DNA from: Bathymodiolus brooksi
Lineage: Eukaryota; Mollusca; Bivalvia; Mytilida; Modiolidae
Direction of reading: 5' to 3'
Length of the DNA: 64,000 nucleotides
Assembly: GCA_963680875.1 (NCBI GenBank)
Contig: OY804586.1
Location: 52,176,203-52,240,202 of the forward strand
Each line of letters begins with the position of its first letter. The stretch's first letter is position 1. The translations under genes were made by a program, and so were the position numbers. Below the pieces are notes generated by a model that saw only the letters and a list, made by a program, of their open reading frames with translations, made no database searches and was not told the origin of the DNA. Positions 20,201 through 32,465 of this stretch are shown one piece after another.

Positions 20201-23200
20201 CGGAACTCATATAATGTGTATCAGTGTGTACATGTATAAAATATATACCCTTACGGAGAATCGGAACTCATAGAATGTGTATCAGTGTGTACATGTATCA
20301 AATATATACCCTTCCGGAGAATTGGAACTCATAGAATGTGTATGAGTGTGTACATGTATAAAATATATATACCCTTCCGGAGAATCAGAACTCATGGAAT
20401 GTGCATCAGTGTGTACATGTATAAAATATATACCATTCGGGAGAATCGGAACTCATAGAATGTGTATGAGTGTGTACATGTATAAAATATATACCCTTCC
20501 GGAGAATCGGAACTCATAGAATGTGTATGAGTGTGTACATGTATCAAATATATACCCTTCCGGAGAATCGGAACTCATAGAATGTGTATGAGTGTGTACA
20601 TGTATAAAATATATACCCTTCCAGAGAATCGGAACTCATAGAATGTGTATCAGTGTGTACATGTATAAAATATATACCCTTCCGGAGAATCGGAACTCAT
20701 AGAATGTGTATGAGTGTTTACATGTATAAAATATATACCCTTCCAGAGAATCGGAACTCATAGAATGTGTATCAGTGTGTACATGTATAAAACATATACC
20801 CTTCCGGAGAATCGGAACTCATAGAATGTGTATGAGTGTGTACATGTATAAAATATATACCCTTCGGAGAATCGGAACTCATAGAATGTGTATGAGTGTG
20901 TACAGGTATAAAATATATACCATTCGGGAGAATCGGAACTCATAGAATGTGTATGAGTCTGTACATGTATAAAACATATACCCTTACGGAGAATCGGAAC
21001 TCATAGAATGTGTATGAGTGTGTACATGTATAAAATATATACCCTTCCGGAGAATCGGAACTCATAGAATGTGTATCAGTGTGTACATGTATAAAATATA
21101 TACCCTTACGGAGAATCGGAACTCATAGAATGTGCATCAGTGTGTACATGTATAAAACATATATCCTTCCGGGGAATCGGAACTCATAGAATGTGTATCA
21201 GTGTGTACATGTATAAAATATATACCCTTACGGAGAATCGGAACTCATAGAATGTGTATCAGTGTGTACATGTATAAAATATATACCCTTCCGGAGAATT
21301 GGAACTCATAGAATGTGTATGAGTGTGTACATGTATAAAATATATATACCCTTCCGGAGAATCGGAACTCATAGAATGTGCATCAGTGTGTACATGTATA
21401 AAATATATACCATTCGGGAGAATCGAAACTCATAGAATGTGCATGAGTGTGTACATTTATAAAATATATACCCTTCCGGAGAATCGGAATTCATATAATG
21501 TGTATCAATTTGTACATGTATAAAATATATACCCTTCCAGAGAATCGGAACTGATAGAATGTGTATCAGTGTGTACAGGTATAAAATATATACCCTTCCG
21601 TAGAATCGGAACTCATAGAATGTGTATCAGGTACATGTATAAAATATATACCCTTCCGGAGAATCGGAACTCATAGAATGTGTAACAGTGTGTACCTGTA
21701 TAAAATATATACCCTTCTGGAGAATCGGAACTCATAGAATGTGTATCAGTGTGTACATGTATAAAATATATACCCTTCCGGAGAATTGGAACTCATAGAA
21801 TGTGTATGAGTGTGTACATGTATAAAATATATATACCCTTCCGGAGAATCGGAACTCATAGAATGTGCATCAGTGTGTACATGTATAAACTATATACCAT
21901 TCGGGAGAATCGGAACTCATAGAATGTGTATGAGTGTGTACATGTATCAAATATATACCCTTACGGAGAATCGGAACTCATAGAATGTGCATGAGTGTGT
22001 ACATGTATAAAATATATACCCTTCCGGAGAATCGGAATTCATAGAATGTGTATCAGTGTGTACATGTATAAAATATATACCCTTCCAGAGAATCGGAACT
22101 CATAGAATGTGTATCAGTGTGTACATGTATAAAATATATACCCTTCCAGAGAATCGGAACTCATAGAATGTGTATCAGGTACATGTATAAAATATATACC
22201 CTTCCGGAGAATCGGAACTCATAGAATGTGTAACAGTGTGTACATGTATAAAATATATACCCTTCCGGAGAATTGGAACTCATAGAATGTGTATCAGTGT
22301 GTACATGTATAAAATATATACCCTTCCGGAGAATCGGAACTCATGGAATGTGCATCAGTGTGTACATGTATAAAATATATACCATTCGGGAGAATCGGAA
22401 CTCATAGAATGTGTATGAGTGTGTACATGTATAAAATATATACCCTTCCGGAGAATCGGAACTCATAGAATGTGTATGAGTGTGTACATTTATCAAATTT
22501 ATACCCTTCCGGAGAATCGGAACTCATAGAATGTGTATGAGTGTGTACATGTATAAAATATATACCCTTCCAGAGAATCGGAACTCATAGAATGTGTATC
22601 AGTGTGTACATGTATAAAATATATACCCTTCCGGAGAATCGGAACTCATAGAATGTGTATCAGTGTGTACATGTATAAAATATATACCCTTCCGGAGAAT
22701 CGGAACTCATAGAATGTGTATCAGTGTGTACATGTATAAAATATATACCCTTACGGAGAATCGGAACTCATAGAATGTGCATCAGTGTGTACATGTATAA
22801 AACATATATCCTTCCGGGGAATCGGAACTCATAGAATGTGTATCAGTGTGTACATGTATAAAATATATACCCTTACGGAGAATCGGAACTCATAGAATGT
22901 GTATCAGTGTGTACATGTATAAAATATATACCCTTCCGGAGAATTGAACTCATAGAATGTGTATGAGTGTGTACATGTATAAAATATATATACCCTTCCG
23001 GAGAATCGGAACTCATAGAATGTGCATCAGTGTGTACATGTATAAAATATATACCATTCGGGAGAATCGAAACTCATGGAATGTGCATGAGTGTGTACAT
23101 TTATAAAATATATACCCTTCCGGAGAATCGGAATTCATAGAATGTGTATCAATGTGTACATGTATAAAATATATACCCTTCCAGAGAATCGGAACTGATA

Positions 23201-26200
23201 GAATGTGTATCAGTGTGTACAGGTATAAAATATATACCCTTCTGTAGAATCGGAACTCATAGAATGTGTATCAGGTACATGTATAAAATATATACCCTTC
23301 CGGAGAATCGGAACTCATAGAATGTGTAACAGTGTGTACCTGTAAAAAATATATACCCTTCCGGAGAATTGGAACTCATAGAATGTGTATCAGTGTGTAC
23401 ATGTATAAAATATATACCCTTCCAGAGAATCGGAACTCATAGAATGTGCATCAGTGTGTACATGTATAAAACATATACCCTTCCGGGGAATCGGAACTCA
23501 TAGAATGTGTATCAGTGTGTACATGTATAAAATATATACCCTTACGGAGAATCAGAACTCACAGAATGTGTATGAGTGTGTACATGTATAATATATATAT
23601 ACCTTTCCGAAGAATCGGAACTCATAGAATGTGCATCAGTGTGTACATGTATAAAATATATACCATTCGGGAGAATCGGAACTCATAGAATGTGTATGAG
23701 TGTGTACATGTATAAAATATATACCCTTACGGAGAATCGGAACTCATAGAATGTGCATGAGTGTGTCCATGTATAAAATATATACCCTTCCGGAGAATCG
23801 GAATTCATAGAATGTGTATCAATGTGTACATGTATAAAATATATACCCTTCCAGAGAATCGGAACTGATAGAATGTGTATCAGTGTGTACATGTATAAAA
23901 TATATACCCTTCCGTAGAATCGGAACTCATAGAATGTGTATCAGGTACATGTATAAAATATATACCCTTCCGGAGAATCGGAACTCATAGAATGTGTATC
24001 AGTGTGTACATGTATAAAATATATACCCTTCCGGAGAATTGGAACTCATAGAATGTGTATGAGTGTGTACATGTATAAAATATATACCCTTCCGGAGAAT
24101 CGGAACTCATAGAATGTGTATCAGTGTGTACATGTATAAAATATATACCTTTCCGGAGAATCGGAACTCATAGAATGTGTATCAGTGTATACATGTATAA
24201 AATATATACCCTTCCGGAGAATCGGAACTCATAGAATGTGTATGAGTGTGTACATGTACAAAATATATACCCTTCCGGAGAATCGGAACTCATAGAATGT
24301 GTATCAGTGTGTACATGTATAAAATGCATACCCTTCCGGAGAATCGAACTCATAGAATGTGTATGAGTGTGTACATGTATAAAATATATACCCTTCCGGA
24401 GAATTGGAACTCATAGAATGTGCATCAGTTTGTACATGTATAAAATATATACCCTTCCGGAGAATCGGAACTCATAGAATGTGTATCAGTGTATACATGT
24501 ATAAAACATATACCCTTCCGGGGAATCGGAACTCATAGAATGTGTATCAGTGTGTACATGTATAAAATATATACACTTCCGGAGAATCGGAACTCATAGA
24601 ATGTGTATCAGTGTGTACATGTATAAAATGCATACCCTTCCGGAGAATCGAACTCATAGAATGTGTATCAGTGTGTACATGTATAAAATATATACCCTTC
24701 CGGAGAATTGGAACTCATAGAATGTGCATCAGTTGTACATGTATAAAATATATACCCTTCCGGAGAATCGGAACTCATAGAATGTGTATCAGTGTATACA
24801 TGTATAAAACATATACCCTTCCGGGGAATCGGAACTCATAGAATGTGTATCAGTGTGTACATGTATAAAATATATACACTTCCGGAGAATCGGAACTCAT
24901 AGAATGTGTATCAGTGTGTACATGTATAAAATATATACCCTTCCGGAGAATTGGAACTCATAGAATGTGTATGAGTGTGTACATGTATAAAATATATATA
25001 CCCTTCCGGAGAATCGGAACTCATAGAATGTGCATCAGTGTGTACATGTATAAAATATATACCATTCGGGAGAATCGGAACTCATAGAATGTGTATGAGT
25101 GTGTACATGTATCAAATATATACCCTTACGGAGAATCGGAACTCATAGAATGTGCATGAGTGTGTACATGTATAAAATATATACCCTTCCGGAGAATCGG
25201 AATTCATAGAATGTGTATCAGTGTGTACATGTATAAAATATATACCCTTCCAGAGAATCGGAACTCATAGAATTTGTATCAGTGTGTACATGTATAAAAT
25301 ATATACCCTTCCAGAAAATCGGAACTCATAGAATGTGTATCAGGTACATGTATAAAATATATACCCTTCCGGAGAATCGGAACTCATAGAATGTGTAACA
25401 GTGTGTACATGTATAAAATATATACCCTTACGGAGAATTGGAACTCATAGAATGTGTATGAGTGTGTACATGTATAAAATATATACCCTTCCGGAGAATC
25501 GGAACTCATAGAATGTGTATGAGTGTGTACATGTATAAAATATATACCTTTCCGGAGAATCGGAACTCATAGAATGTGCATCAGTGTATACATGTATAAA
25601 ATATATACCCTTCCGGAGAATCGGAACTCATAGAATGTGTATGAGTGTGTACATGTACAAAATATATACCCTTCCGGAGAATCGGAACTCATAGAATGTG
25701 CATCAGTTTGTACATGTATAAAATATATACCCTTCCGGAGAATCGGAACTCATAGAATGTGTATCAGTGTATACATGTATAAAACATATACCCTTCCGGG
25801 GAATCGGAACTCATAGAATGTGTATCAGTGTGTACATGTATAAAATATATACACTTCCGGAGAATCGGAACTCATAGAATGTGTATCAGTGTGTACATGT
25901 ATAAAATGCATACCCTTCCGGAGAATCGAACTCATAGAATGTGTATGAGTGTGTACATGTATAAAATATATACCCTTCCGGAGAATTGGAACTCATAGAA
26001 TGTGCATCAGTTGTACATGTATAAAATATATACCCTTCCGGAGAATCGGAACTCATAGAATGTGTATCAGTGTATACATGTATAAAACATATACCCTTCC
26101 GGGGAATCGGAACTCATAGAATGTGTATCAGTGTGTACATGTATAAAATATATACACTTCCGGAGAATCGGAACTCATAGAATGTGTATCAGTGTGTACA

Positions 26201-27604
26201 TGTATAAAATATATACCCTTCCGGAGAATTGGAACTCATAGAATGTGTATGAGTGTGTACATGTATAAAATATATATACCCTTCCGGAGAATCGGAACTC
26301 ATAGAATGTGCATCAGTGTGTACATGTATAAAATATATACCATTCGGGAGAATCGGAACTCATAGAATGTGTATGAGTGTGTACATGTATCAAATATATA
26401 CCCTTACGGAGAATCGGAACTCATAGAATGTGCATGAGTGTGTACATGTATAAAATATATACCCTTCCGGAGAATTGGAATTCATAGAATGTGTATCAGT
26501 GTGTACATGTATAAAATATATACCCTTCCAGAGAATCGGAACTCATAGAATTTGTATCAGTGTGTACATGTATAAAATATATACCCTTCCAGAAAATCGG
26601 AACTCATAGAATGTGTATCAGGTACATGTATAAAATATATACCCTTCCGGAGAATCGGAACTCATAGAATGTGTAACAGTGTGTACATGTATAAAATATA
26701 TACCCTTACGGAGAATCGGAACTCATAGAATGTGCATGAGTGTGTACATGTATAAAATATATACCCTTCCAGAGAATCGGAATTCATAGAATATGTATCA
26801 ATGTGTACATGTATAAAATATATACCCTTCCAGAGAATCGGAACTCATAGAATGTGCATCAGTGTGTACATGTATAAAATATATACCCTTCCGTAGAATC
26901 GGAACTCATAGAATGTGTATCAGGTACATGTATAAAATATATACCCTTCCGGAGAATCGGAACTCATAGAATGTGTATCAGTGTGTACATGTATAAAATA
27001 TATACCCTTCCGGAGAATTGGAACTCATAGAATGTGTATCAGTGTGTACATGTATAAAATATATACCCTTCCGGAGAATCGGAACTCATAGAATGTGTAT
27101 CAGTGTGTACATGTATAAAATATATACCTTTCCGGAGAATCGGAACTCATAGAATGTGTATCAGTGTGTACATGTATAAAATATATACCCTTCCGGAGAA
27201 TCGGAACTCATAGAATGTGTATGAGTGTGTACATGTATAAAATACATACCTTTCCGGAAAATCGGAACTCATAGAATGTGTATGAGTGTGTACATGTATA
27301 AAATATATACCCTTCCGGAGAATCGGAACTCATAGAATGTGTATCAGTGTGTACATGTATAAAATATATACCCTTCCGGAGAATCGGAACTCATAGAATG
27401 TGTATGAGTGTGTACATGTATAAAATATATACCCTTCCGGAGAATTGGAACTCATAGAATGTGCATCAGTGTGTACATGTATAAAATATATACCCTTCCG
27501 GAGAATCGGAACTCATAGAATGTGTATGAGTGTGTACATGTATAAAATATATACCCTTCCGGAGAATCGGAACTCATAGAATGTGTATCAGTGTGTACAT
27601 GTAT
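17216..27604 (+). repeat. 61-bp satellite array, about 170 copies (10.4 kb)
   Basis: Unit: TAGAATGTGTATCAGTGTGT, ACATGTATAAAATATATACC, CTTCCGGAGAATCGGAACTC, A; for example starts at 17281 and 17342. Each unit contains the palindrome TACATGTA and a small inverted repeat TTCCG-GAGAAT-CGGAA. Variants mark higher-order structure: CCTTCCGGGGAATCGG with AAAACATATAT appears at 18841 and again 366 bp (six units) later at 19207, and a shortened TATCAGGTACATG unit recurs at about 22178, 23270, 23940, 25340, 26620 and 26920. All ORFs of 60-80 aa here are artefacts. Confidence 0.98.
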
Positions 27605-27607
27605 ATA

Positions 27608-27755
27608 TACAATATTGGTCTGTTGACGGTAAATATAGAATTTATTTGACGAGGCTGAGAAACGGAATGAAAGACGAGCTTTTAGCGAGTCTTTCTCCCC
27701 GTTTCGCGCCGAGTCAAATAAATTCTATATTTACCGTCAACAGACCAATATTGTA
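27608..27755. mobile_element. Foldback element with perfect 43-bp arms
   Basis: Arms 27608-27650 and 27713-27755 are exact reverse complements (left arm TACAATATTGGTCTGTTGAC, GGTAAATATAGAATTTATTT, GAC). The interior continues the stem imperfectly (GAAACGGAATGAAAGAC against GTCTTTCTCCCCGTTTC), leaving a small loop GAGCTTTTAGCGA. It is fused to the end of the satellite. A diverged relative lies at 43098-43302. Confidence 0.92.
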
Positions 27756-28000
27756 TTTATCCTGCATTCCACGATGTCCTAAAAAATCATTTTAACTCGT
27801 AAAAATGCTTTTTTTATAATACATTATATCCCAACGGAATCCTCACTATTTGGCGTAGTAAAATACCAGATTATTTTTTACCGACAAAAATTCGCAAACA
27901 AATAGTTCTCAAAAGGAAGTGAAATAACTTTATTTAAATGAAGATTTATTGATTAAGATGAAAATCTATATAGAAAATTGATAGTTTAGAACCTGAAATA
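27756..28000. other. No recognisable feature
   Basis: AT-rich DNA between the hairpin and the pogo-like transposon. Confidence 0.4.
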
Positions 28001-28002
28001 TA

Positions 28003-29544
28003 CCGTATTTCTTCTAATAAACGCCCCGGGGGCGTTGACATTTTCCAAAAGGGAAAAAATTTCCAAGTTGACTTCGTGAAACAGACAATAGAATTTTACA
28101 CGTGTGTCGGTTGTCTCATTGTTATCTATAAATAGCACAATCCAGTTGATGTAAATTCTTATAAACGTGTTTGATAATCGTCTATTGAATCTATGGAATA
28201 TAATTTTAATAGTTCTATCAGGGGTTACCATGTCTATATAAATGTGTGGAAATACGAAATTGGAGACAAACTAATATGTGAAAGAGAGGAAAACAATCCA
28301 AATGATAAATTTTCAGTAAAACTCGTTCTTCAGCGTGGGAATCCAGGACAGTGTGTTGGGCATGTTCTCAATATGGATGAGACCCCAGTGTGGTTCGAAA
28401 TGCCAGGAAAGTCAACATTAGCTGAACGTGGGGAAAAGGAGGTGCGTGTGGCAACAACGGGCCATGAAAAAGAAAGACTTAGTGTTACGCTCGCTGCTTA
28501 TGCTGACGGAACAAAACTACCTCCTCTTGTTCACCTACCTGGTGTCCGTCCACTACCAAAAAATGAAGTTCCGAACGGTGTGGTAGTGTTTATGTGTGGA
28601 TCGGGAAAAAAGTCTTGGGCAAACGAAGAAAGCATTAACTTTTGGTTGAAAAGAATTTGGTGTTTAAATAACCAAAAACGCCGTTTTCTCGTTTGGGATG
28701 CCTTTAGGGCACATATAACTCCATCCATCAAGGAGTCTGTCCGAATGAAATACAACTCGGATATGTGTGTTATTCCCGGAGGATGCACATCAAAATTACA
28801 GCCGGCTGATGTTTCATGGAATAAACCGTTTAAGTCGCCCTTATCAGAAATGTATGATGAATGGCTATTTTCTGGACCTGTGGAGAAAACCAAAGGTGGT
28901 AACAGACGTGCTCCTTCTAAATCTTTAATTCTGAAATGGATCAAACCATCCTGGGATGCAATTTCTCCTGACATAATACGTAAATCATTTAAAAAATGTG
29001 GAATCTCGCCTTGGATGGCAGTGAAGATAATTTATTTCAAAATGAAGGCGACGATGATCCATTTGAAGGATTCGACGAAGAGGACGTCAGAATGGATGAG
29101 GAAATTTTAGCAAACGTTTCGTCATTCAACGAATAAAACACCGAAATCATCGATGGTGAAAACGAAATAAATTCAGAATTACCAGTTGTATAAAATCTTT
29201 ATGAAAAAACTTAGTTTTAGTTTAGAATAGTTACCGTAGTTCATTGATAGATAGATTTAGAGTGTAGATTATTGATTTATTTTCCGATGTACATGTAGCA
29301 TGTGTAGCGAAGTGCATAATTAGCGGAACTACCGGTATTTTTGGAACTCATTGTTCGATTATTTTACAATTTTCATTAAAGCTCAAATCGATTACTGTAT
29401 AATTCTAATTAAAGTTATAAGATTACTGGTCTTAATTTATTTTTATGGAAATGGGGGCGTTTATTAGAAGTAAAAATGTTCTGTTGGCAGAATTAAGTGA
29501 GGGGGCGTTTATTAGAAGGGGGGCGTTAATTAGAAGAAATACGG
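28003..29544 (+). mobile_element. pogo/Tigger-like DNA transposon, 1.54 kb, intact ends
   Basis: Left end CCGTATTTCTTCTAATAAAC at 28003 and right end GAAGAAATACGG at 29533-29544 are inverted repeats (about 25 bp, continuing into GCCCC/GGGGC), each flanked by TA (28001-28002, 29545-29546), the target duplication of the Tc1/mariner/pogo group. The right end holds three copies of GGGGGCGTTTATTAGAAG or a close variant (about 29454, 29502, 29519), which could be transposase-binding sites (inference). The element contains the chimeric transposase gene at 28193. Confidence 0.88.
28193..29136 (+). pseudogene. DDE transposase (pogo/Tigger-like, DDE_1) with HIRAN-like N-terminus, frameshifted
   Basis: The 305-codon frame has two parts. 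Residues 11-58 (GYHVYINVWK..., CEREENNPNDKF, ...CVGHV) resemble a HIRAN domain, a DNA-binding fold of helicase-like proteins that also occurs in many invertebrate proteins. Residues 60-270 are a DDE_1 transposase core: MDETPVWFEMPGKSTL (D62), LVWDAFRAHIT (D169) and GGCTSKLQPADVSWNKPFK (D206), with 36 residues between the last two, all three catalytic acids present. The usual CENP-B-like helix-turn-helix N-terminus is absent and HIRAN sequence joins at VGHV-LNMDETP. Near 29005 a one-base loss shifts the frame; another frame continues with an acidic tail (DDDPFEGFDEEDVR) to a stop at 29134-29136, as expected for pogo proteins. The copy is therefore probably inactive. The predicted start at 28193 is uncertain. 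Confidence 0.82.
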
Positions 29545-29546
29545 TA

Positions 29547-29783
29547 TATATTTAATATGTTTTTCATAGATATGAAAACACATTAATTTATATCGCATAC
29601 GTCACATGTGTGTGTACGACGCTCATAAATGTCCACAGATTGTAAACATTACACATCGACGGTTCGAGCAAGTTTTGTGTATCCTAGGCAGAGTAGAGAA
29701 AACAGAAAGATTAATCATTTATTTCAACAAACTGAACTGATTCACAGAAATGTATTTAACAACGCTGTCAAACAATACAAGGC
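29547..29783. other. No recognisable feature
   Basis: AT-rich spacer. Confidence 0.4.
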
Positions 29784-30310
29784 TCAGTTATGAGGATTTG
29801 TGTACAAATTCACATTCAGTGTGTTGTCATGGAGGACTGCCCCGTAAAACATAGAACTAATTTCGCTTGACATATTTGTATTGGCACAATAGGAAGAAAC
29901 ATTTAGATTACTTCGACACGAAACATCAAAAATGCTACTGGCTGTAGAATTTGTGGAGGTTTTACGTGGTAAGTTTTCTGAAAACTGCACTGGTACCAAA
30001 GCATTTCTATTAGTTTGAACAGTGTTGCTGAGGATGTTTAATATTTTCTTGTGTCTTTCCTCACTCAATGTTGAGTAATTATTAATAAATGCCACATTTT
30101 TATGCCCTGATATTTGCATAATATCTATCCCTTCCACATTATTTTCTCTTAACTTCTGGACGGGATAAGATATTTTCTGGCACTGATTGATTAATTTCTA
30201 ATTTGCAACTTTCCTTCATTTTTTTCATGAGACTGGAAAGTTTTCTTTCATGCACTTTTCTACCTGTTTCTAAAGCTCGTACTAATAGATTATGTATTTT
30301 GCGACAATGC
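29784..30310 (-). pseudogene. Crypton-type tyrosine recombinase, C-terminal remnant
   Basis: The 117-aa frame (29784-30137) starts with GIDIMQISGHKNVAFINNYS. The QISGHKN box and the Y of NNYS match the H and the nucleophilic tyrosine of the DUF3504/Crypton recombinases (relatives of the C-termini of ZMYM and QRICH1 proteins). The end FYGAVLHDNTLNVNL also fits. Upstream on the minus strand the match continues in other frames: VQKLRENNVEGID directly before, SARKYLI before that (carrying the conserved arginine, with the preceding His replaced), and KVHERKLSSLMKKMK around 30220-30270. At least two frameshifts separate these, so the gene is dead. No terminal structure is visible; Cryptons have none. 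Confidence 0.78.
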
Positions 30311-32030
30311 AAGTATATAAAGGAGGAGAAGTAATACCAATCCTCTGGACTTTACATAGGTTTCAATGGAAAATTGGAATTTATTTTTATAAGAATAAAA
30401 TTAAACTTTCATATATAAATTGAAGAAAATCAAAATAGAGATCTGATTTAGTGTCAACAAGCACCAGATATGATTTTAATTACTATATTTAAATTCTGTT
30501 TGTATATCATAATCAAATGAATTACTATGCATTGAAGTCTATGTAGAATCCCCACCAACTGTTTTCTTCATATCAAATTTGCTATTATTAAACCATAATC
30601 CATTGATTGGTAAATTACATAATGCGATATGACTAAGGAACCAAGAATATTATGGACATAGGTTTATTGCATAAGTGTTGTGACCAGAAAAATATTAGAG
30701 TGAAGGATATATTTTTCTGGAACGAACAATATTTACATGATAATGTTGGCTGTTGCGAGTAATGACTAATGTGCGAATATATTTTCTGAGTCAGGTCATA
30801 CTAAAACGCATTATGAAAGCTTGAAGCTTCAAACATTCAAACATTGCTAAGTTAGTCTGCATTTTGTTCCTTTTTTTCTTGTTATTTTATTAGTAAATAT
30901 ATAATAACATGTATTTTAATTATAATCAATGCTATATTAATGTCTTTCAGATGAATGGCTGAGTTAATGGTCTAACAGTGTACAATGTACATGTGATGTT
31001 TGAAATAAGTGCAACGACTATATATATGAAAGAAATAATTGTATAAAAACCTATGAACGTTTTATAAAGATCTGATTAAACAAAGGACATTTTTCAAGAA
31101 CTATCACTCAGTTGTTGCATACAGGCCAGGGGTATGTGAATCAGTTTCAAATGGAATTGCACAAAATAAAAAATGTACTGTAATCCTGATCAACAGTGAG
31201 TAGAATTCCAGCAGATAAAACACTAGTTTCAACTGACAAATCATACATCTTTGTTGGAATTTTGCAAAAGAAAAATATGTTTTAAAAAAAGATGCAAAAT
31301 GATTGGAGGAAGTGACTGAATACAATTATTCCAAATGGTTAAAACAAATTATATAGATATTTTGTGGTGTCATAAAGAATTCAGAATATAAATAATTATC
31401 TATAATTTTAAAGTGACTTGATGCAATAGCAGGAATATGTGATCTTTTCACCTTGGAGAAGTCTACTATCTGATATGTTGAAGTAATTGATGTGAATTAA
31501 TTGAACATTTAATATGAAGAAATTTTACAATAAAATATATGTAGTAATCTTAGAGTTTGATGTTCAAACTGTACTGAGTTATTTAACCATATAACTCATA
31601 AGTGTGCTTAGTAAAGATTGTGGTGTGTGACTGCCCAGAACGTTTCTGTTATAAAGGATGTTAATTTCCTCATCTGTTGGAGGGCATGCCCTCTTTGGTT
31701 TATTCCCTTTGTCCTGTAGTTTTAGCTGCTTTTGTTTTGTTTTCAAAGCTTCCCTGTCAAGTTATAAATGATTCGGATTTGTTTAAGATTTTTGTTTTGT
31801 TTTTTATTGACTTCTAGGATTTTTTTTATCGTAAAATATGTATAAAAAATATGAAATCTTAAAATTATTAGTTTCATTTTGTCGGTTTGTATTTACAAAT
31901 AGTGAGAACGAAAACATTTATTAGAAAAAGACGACGTCGATTATTGACATTGGTTACGGTTCATATTTTAACTCCTTCACAGGAGAGCAAAAACACAAAA
32001 AAGTAGTTCCGGAATATATATAGGCGGGGC
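30311..32030. other. 1.7 kb without recognisable features
   Basis: AT-rich, apparently single-copy DNA. I found no repeat shared with the window, no RNA gene and no credible exon. The first part may still be diverged Crypton sequence. Confidence 0.45.
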
Positions 32031-32153
32031 TTAAAAGTTTATTCGTAGGTTTAAAAGTTTATTCGTAGGCTGAAAAGTTTATTCGTCTAGTACGAATAAA
32101 GCAAAAATTTATTCGTATAGCATATTTGTACAGCAAATGTACTGATTGCAGGA
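32031..32153 (+). repeat. Short tandem repeat AAAAGTTTATTCGTAGG and flank
   Basis: Three copies of about 20 bp (TTAAAAGTTTATTCGTAGG and variants) at 32031-32084. They are followed by a block (CGTCTAGTACGAATAAAGCA to GTACTGATTGCAGGATAAA) with a diverged counterpart at about 43575-43660 (GCCTAGTAGACAAAGC to ATGCTGATTGCAGTGAAAA). Confidence 0.7.
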
Positions 32154-32251
32154 TAAAAAATATATACCCTTCCGGAGAATCGGAACTCATAGAATGTGTA
32201 TCAGTGTGTACATGTATAAAATGCATACCCTTCCGGAGAATCGGAACTCGC
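32154..32251 (+). repeat. Detached fragment of the 61-bp satellite, about 1.6 units
   Basis: AAATATATACCCTTCCGGAG through one complete unit and part of a second (AAATGCATACCC variant, also found near 24325 and 25908 in the main array). Same orientation as the main array, 4.5 kb beyond its end. Confidence 0.95.
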
Positions 32252-32465
32252 CACCAGTTTTTTTGTGATAATCATGTTGGTCACTCATTAGTTTTCAATG
32301 CAGTGTTTTGTGGACCGTTCGTTGTGTTTTGTCGACCGTTTGTTGTGTTTTGTCGACCGTTCGTTGTGTTTTGTCTTTATGTTTTAATCTTTAGGGGCAC
32401 TGTACTTTCTGTCCATCCAATTGTGGTTTCTGAGTACGCATTTGGTATCTGCAAGCTCTTCTGAA
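32252..32465 (+). repeat. Diverged family C-like copy with internal 21-bp triplication
   Basis: GTTTTGTGGACCGTTCGTTG, then two more units of TTTTGTCGACCGTTYGTTGTG, then a weak match to the CATTTGGTATCTGCAAGCTCTTCT end of family C. The 112-aa ORF is an artefact. Confidence 0.6.

Noticed and set aside
17216..27604. Many ORFs of 60-80 aa on both strands of the 61-bp satellite
   Set aside because: The unit is 61 bp, so frames shift at every unit and the open stretches arise from the repeat. No start or splice context recurs.
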